From positions 4,360,001-4,422,000 of the forward strand of contig NC_092571.1 of NCBI RefSeq assembly GCF_037975245.1: 62,000 nucleotides of DNA, in the 5' to 3' direction. The notes beneath the pieces are model-generated. The model had not been told where the DNA came from and did no database searches. It was given only the letters and a program-made list of their open reading frames with translations. Numbering within the stretch: position 1 is the stretch's first letter; every line of letters begins with the position of its first letter. The stretch comes from Apostichopus japonicus. Taxonomy: Eukaryota > Echinodermata > Holothuroidea > Aspidochirotida > Stichopodidae. This document shows, one piece after another, positions 49,990 through 62,000 of the stretch. Made by a program: the position numbers and the translations under genes.

Positions 49990-50575
49990 TTGCTTATAAA
50001 ACAAGGTTTCAACAATTTGGCGTCTGGTGACTCCAACTGACCTTTGACCTCAATATAATCTTGTACTGAACGTGTACCAACTACACACTATATATGAGAT
50101 TCGTCCAACCTTCCCTTCTTGAGTTATCGTGTTAACAAGGTTTTCACAATTTGAACTCTAGTGACCCCAAATGGACTTGGACCTCCACCAAATACAATAG
50201 GGATCTTGAACTCAATGTGGTACTCCTTCACACGAAATGCAAGATTGATCCAAGCTCTTGTGACATCGTGTTTACAAGGTCTACTCACTTTCACCCCTGG
50301 TGACCCCAAATGACCTTTGATCTCCACAAAAAAAAAAACTATAGACTGCTGCTCCCACATGTGGTCCTCCTACACACGAAATATGAGATTGGTCCAAATT
50401 ACCTCCTTGAGTTATGGTGTTTACAAGGTTTCACTATTTGGCCCCTGGTGACCCCAAATGACCTTTGACCTCCCCACAAAACAATAGCGTTCTTCTACTC
50501 AATGTGGTACTCATATACACCTAATATTAGATTGGTCCAGGCTTCTCTTCTTGAGATATCGTGTTTACAAGCGAG
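49990..50575. repeat. About 140-bp tandem repeat carrying TGACCTTTGACCT words
   Basis: Four diverged units share GTGTTTACAAGGTTTCAC, CCTGGTGACCCCAAATGACC, TTTGACCTCC, AATGTGGTACTC and GAGATTGGTCCA. TGACCTTTGACCT, a perfect DR1 nuclear-receptor site on the other strand (AGGTCAAAGGTCA), occurs near 50038 and 50459 and with one change near 50308. Confidence 0.88.
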
Positions 50576-51160
50576 GCGTCACACACACAGACACCACACA
50601 CATAAAAAACACGCATACATACATGTGATATCTTCTTGTTGATCATTTCTGCTGGTTATACCTTTATTAGTTACTCAAGTTTCTTTTCAGATCTGTGAGT
50701 TCACAGACTTGTATAGCCTTTTTCACTAGATGTAAGTGTTTTTTAACTGCAATTGTGAATTTGCTTAAGTTTAATTTATTTTATTTATGTAATTTAAGCA
50801 GTTTGTCTACCTGTTATTGGAAATTGAGTTTCAACATGATGAAATAGGTATCATATTATATACCTTCGTTAATCACACCTTTATGTCAACATAATAGTCC
50901 AGAATGTAAATTAGTTTGTTGTTATCCCATTGATATGAAAACACAAAACTGCCAGGGCTGCAAGAAAAACGCATCTCTCTCATTTTCAGACTTTCTTTGA
51001 TACATTACCAACTATGCATGACCACATGCATGTAGACAGCTTTGTAAGCATTGCCTAAAATTGTGCTAGAAAGATCAATAATGACCACCTTCAGAGCAAT
51101 CCCATTTCACTATGAGGCAATCTCAAATGGAGCAGACTTAATGCGTCAAGAAGATAGTGA
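50576..51160. other. Spacer, nothing recognised
   Basis: No gene. A short CACACACAGACACCACACAC stretch lies at 50581-50600. Confidence 0.5.
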
Positions 51161-51164
51161 ACAC

Positions 51165-51513
51165 CCCCCCCCACTTCCCCCTCTCCTAAAAAGAAACAGT
51201 GAATACACATGAGAACAAGGAACATGAAATCTTCAGTGTCAGTTGCATTTAAGCCCCCCCCCCCCTCCTCTCCAAAAACAAAACAGTGAATACACATGAG
51301 AACAAGGAACATGAAATCTTCAGTGTCAGTTGCATTTAAGCCCCCCCCCCCCCTCCTCTCCAAAAACAAAACAGTGAATACACATGAGAACAAGGAACAT
51401 GAAATGTTCAGTGTCAGTGGCATTTTAGCCCCCCCCCCCTCCTCTCCAAAAACAAAACAGTGAATACACATGAGAACAAGGAACATGAAATGTTCAGTGT
51501 CAGTGGCATTTTA
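51165..51513. repeat. About 86-bp minisatellite, four to five units with C runs
   Basis: The unit is a C run of 9-13, then TCCTCTCCAAAAACAAAACA, GTGAATACACATGAGAACAA, GGAACATGAAATCTTCAGTG and TCAGTTGCATTTAAG. The units are nearly identical apart from C-run length, so the array is recent. Confidence 0.95.
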
Positions 51514-51774
51514 GCGAGCACAAACTATAGTGTCTGATCTAATATATCTAAGTTGACCTACGGCATAAACGTCTCGAGTTAGTGTTATGATATTCTAGTG
51601 GGTTATCAGGAGGTTACGGTGTTAGGGGTTAGCGTTATTTATAAATCCTTCAGTAAACTGTATTATATCATAACAAATATCATGAGCAACTAATTGCATA
51701 TATATAGAGCAAAATTGATGACCTTAGTTTTGTAAATGTTTTGGATGTTGACTTTTATTGGTCAAACGACCAAT

Positions 51775-52050
51775 GATGGGGTGCCCCACGGTGACCGGAC
51801 GTCCATGACTGGGGGAGGGGTCAATACGTGTGTGTGTGTGAGGGGGAGGGGTGGATGTGTGTGTGAGGGTGTGTTTGTGCGTCCAATTGTGTGTCAAAAT
51901 CTCCTAGACGACTGGGCCGCGTTTCTTCAAACTTGGTGGGAATATACCCCCCCCCCTCCCAAGGTCCCGGGACCAAAGGTCAAATTTTGTGAATTTTGTC
52001 ACGAGGTTAAAGGTCAAATGTATATTTTTGGCTCAATTTTGGGTTCAATA
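51775..52050 (+). repeat. Dispersed repeat with GT-rich core and AGGTCAAA words
   Basis: A (GT)n/GGGGGAGGGG core is followed by GTGTCAAAATCTCCTAGACG, ACTGGGCCGCGTTTCTTCAA and two AAAGGTCAAAT words. I have seen this pattern described only as repetitive DNA. There is no coding support. Confidence 0.45.
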
Positions 52051-52355
52051 CCACTCCTAAGCGGTTTGTTGCAACTCCAGGGACTGCTCACTTGTTTTCT
52101 TTCTTTATTTCTTCCTTGTTGTTGTTTACTCTTTATTAAAATATTAATAGTTTGTTATGTTGCATATATATAATGATAAATAAATACCAAAGAAATATAT
52201 GAATAGTCGCAGCTTATAGGGAATAATATACATTTTTATTCTTTAACTTTGATTCGCCGGAATCATATCACAAAATAAAACACGAGGAAATGAAATAAAC
52301 CAACAATAATTAATCTCCGATAGGAATTTTTCCCATCGACAAAACCCTGGGAACC

Positions 52356-52361
52356 TTTATT
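52356..52361 (-). terminator. Candidate poly(A) signal of the Tie-like gene
   Basis: TTTATT (AATAAA on the minus strand) lies about 400 bp after the stop codon, with a second overlapping copy beside it. Another candidate is at 52235-52240. Confidence 0.35.
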
Positions 52362-52760
52362 TATTACACACCATTGAATCTGACTTGAACCCCAATGGAA
52401 AGAAACGAAAGAAAAAACCCAGCACCGGTAGCAATTTATGTCCCTGTCCGACCCTGGATTCACTGACAGATAATTAGAATTATAATGTAATAACATTAAC
52501 AACTCTGTGACGACTTTTTATATGCGAATTATCACAATAATATAGATACATTGATGGAATATCGAAATAGTACAGGAGACTAAGAGTAGTTGACTTCCTA
52601 TAGGTTTGACTAGTTGCTGGATAGGAAAACTTAAAATCGTAAAATTGTCTGCATGCAAAGTTAACAAATCCGTCTATGTATCAATTTAAAAGCATGAATG
52701 TACAGCGTCTCTCGCGTTGATTCATTGTCCATCTATAGACAGAAGGAGATGACATTCATA

Positions 52761-62000
<9,240 letters not shown>

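Overview
The window is animal nuclear DNA, most likely from a marine invertebrate deuterostome. An echinoderm is my best guess, inferred from the fibrinogen-related protein, the Tie-receptor-like Ig/EGF module and the style of the repeats. It is AT-rich and intron-rich, with GT-AG introns whose phases agree throughout the two main genes. About half the sequence is repeats: (AT)n arrays, minisatellites, LINE fragments, tRNA-derived SINEs and several layers of hAT-like DNA transposons. Most open frames longer than 60 codons are chance frames or lie in repeats. The exon models below come from splice signals, phase agreement and protein motifs read by eye.

Two protein genes converge tail to tail. 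On the plus strand, 8387-34638, a complete five-exon gene encodes a secreted fibrinogen-related-domain (FReD) protein of about 271 residues. Its introns hold a minisatellite that copied its own exon 3/intron 3 junction about 15 times (27862-29060) and a perfect 189-bp inverted repeat (33648-34215). On the minus strand, from 62000 (open at the window edge) to 52761, twelve exons encode at least 612 residues: repeated extracellular beta-sandwich-like domains, an Ig-like domain, then EGF-like modules resembling the Ig-EGF-EGF-EGF block of Tie receptors. The frame stops inside the third EGF-like module, and no transmembrane or kinase exon was found downstream.

A third, less certain minus-strand gene lies inside the first FReD intron (exons at 22714-23034 and 22159-22221). 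It has a Cys/His-rich N-terminal module and an apparent 2-nt frameshift.

Layout: 1-8250, intergenic, with microsatellite, duplicated segments, a (GACGACGAGAGG)-like low-complexity tract and a LINE fragment. 8263-34638, FReD gene, with a U2-snRNA-like fragment just upstream and LINE/hAT-like elements in intron 1. 35-52 kb, transposon- and satellite-rich spacer: hAT MITEs, a 20-bp satellite with a 100-bp higher-order period, a decayed hAT element between (TA)n arrays, and a nested transposon stack at 47-49 kb. 52.7-62 kb, the Tie-like gene.

FReD proteins include the ligands of Tie receptors (angiopoietins), so finding a secreted FReD gene beside a soluble Tie-ectodomain-like gene is suggestive. 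No direct functional link can be read from the DNA.
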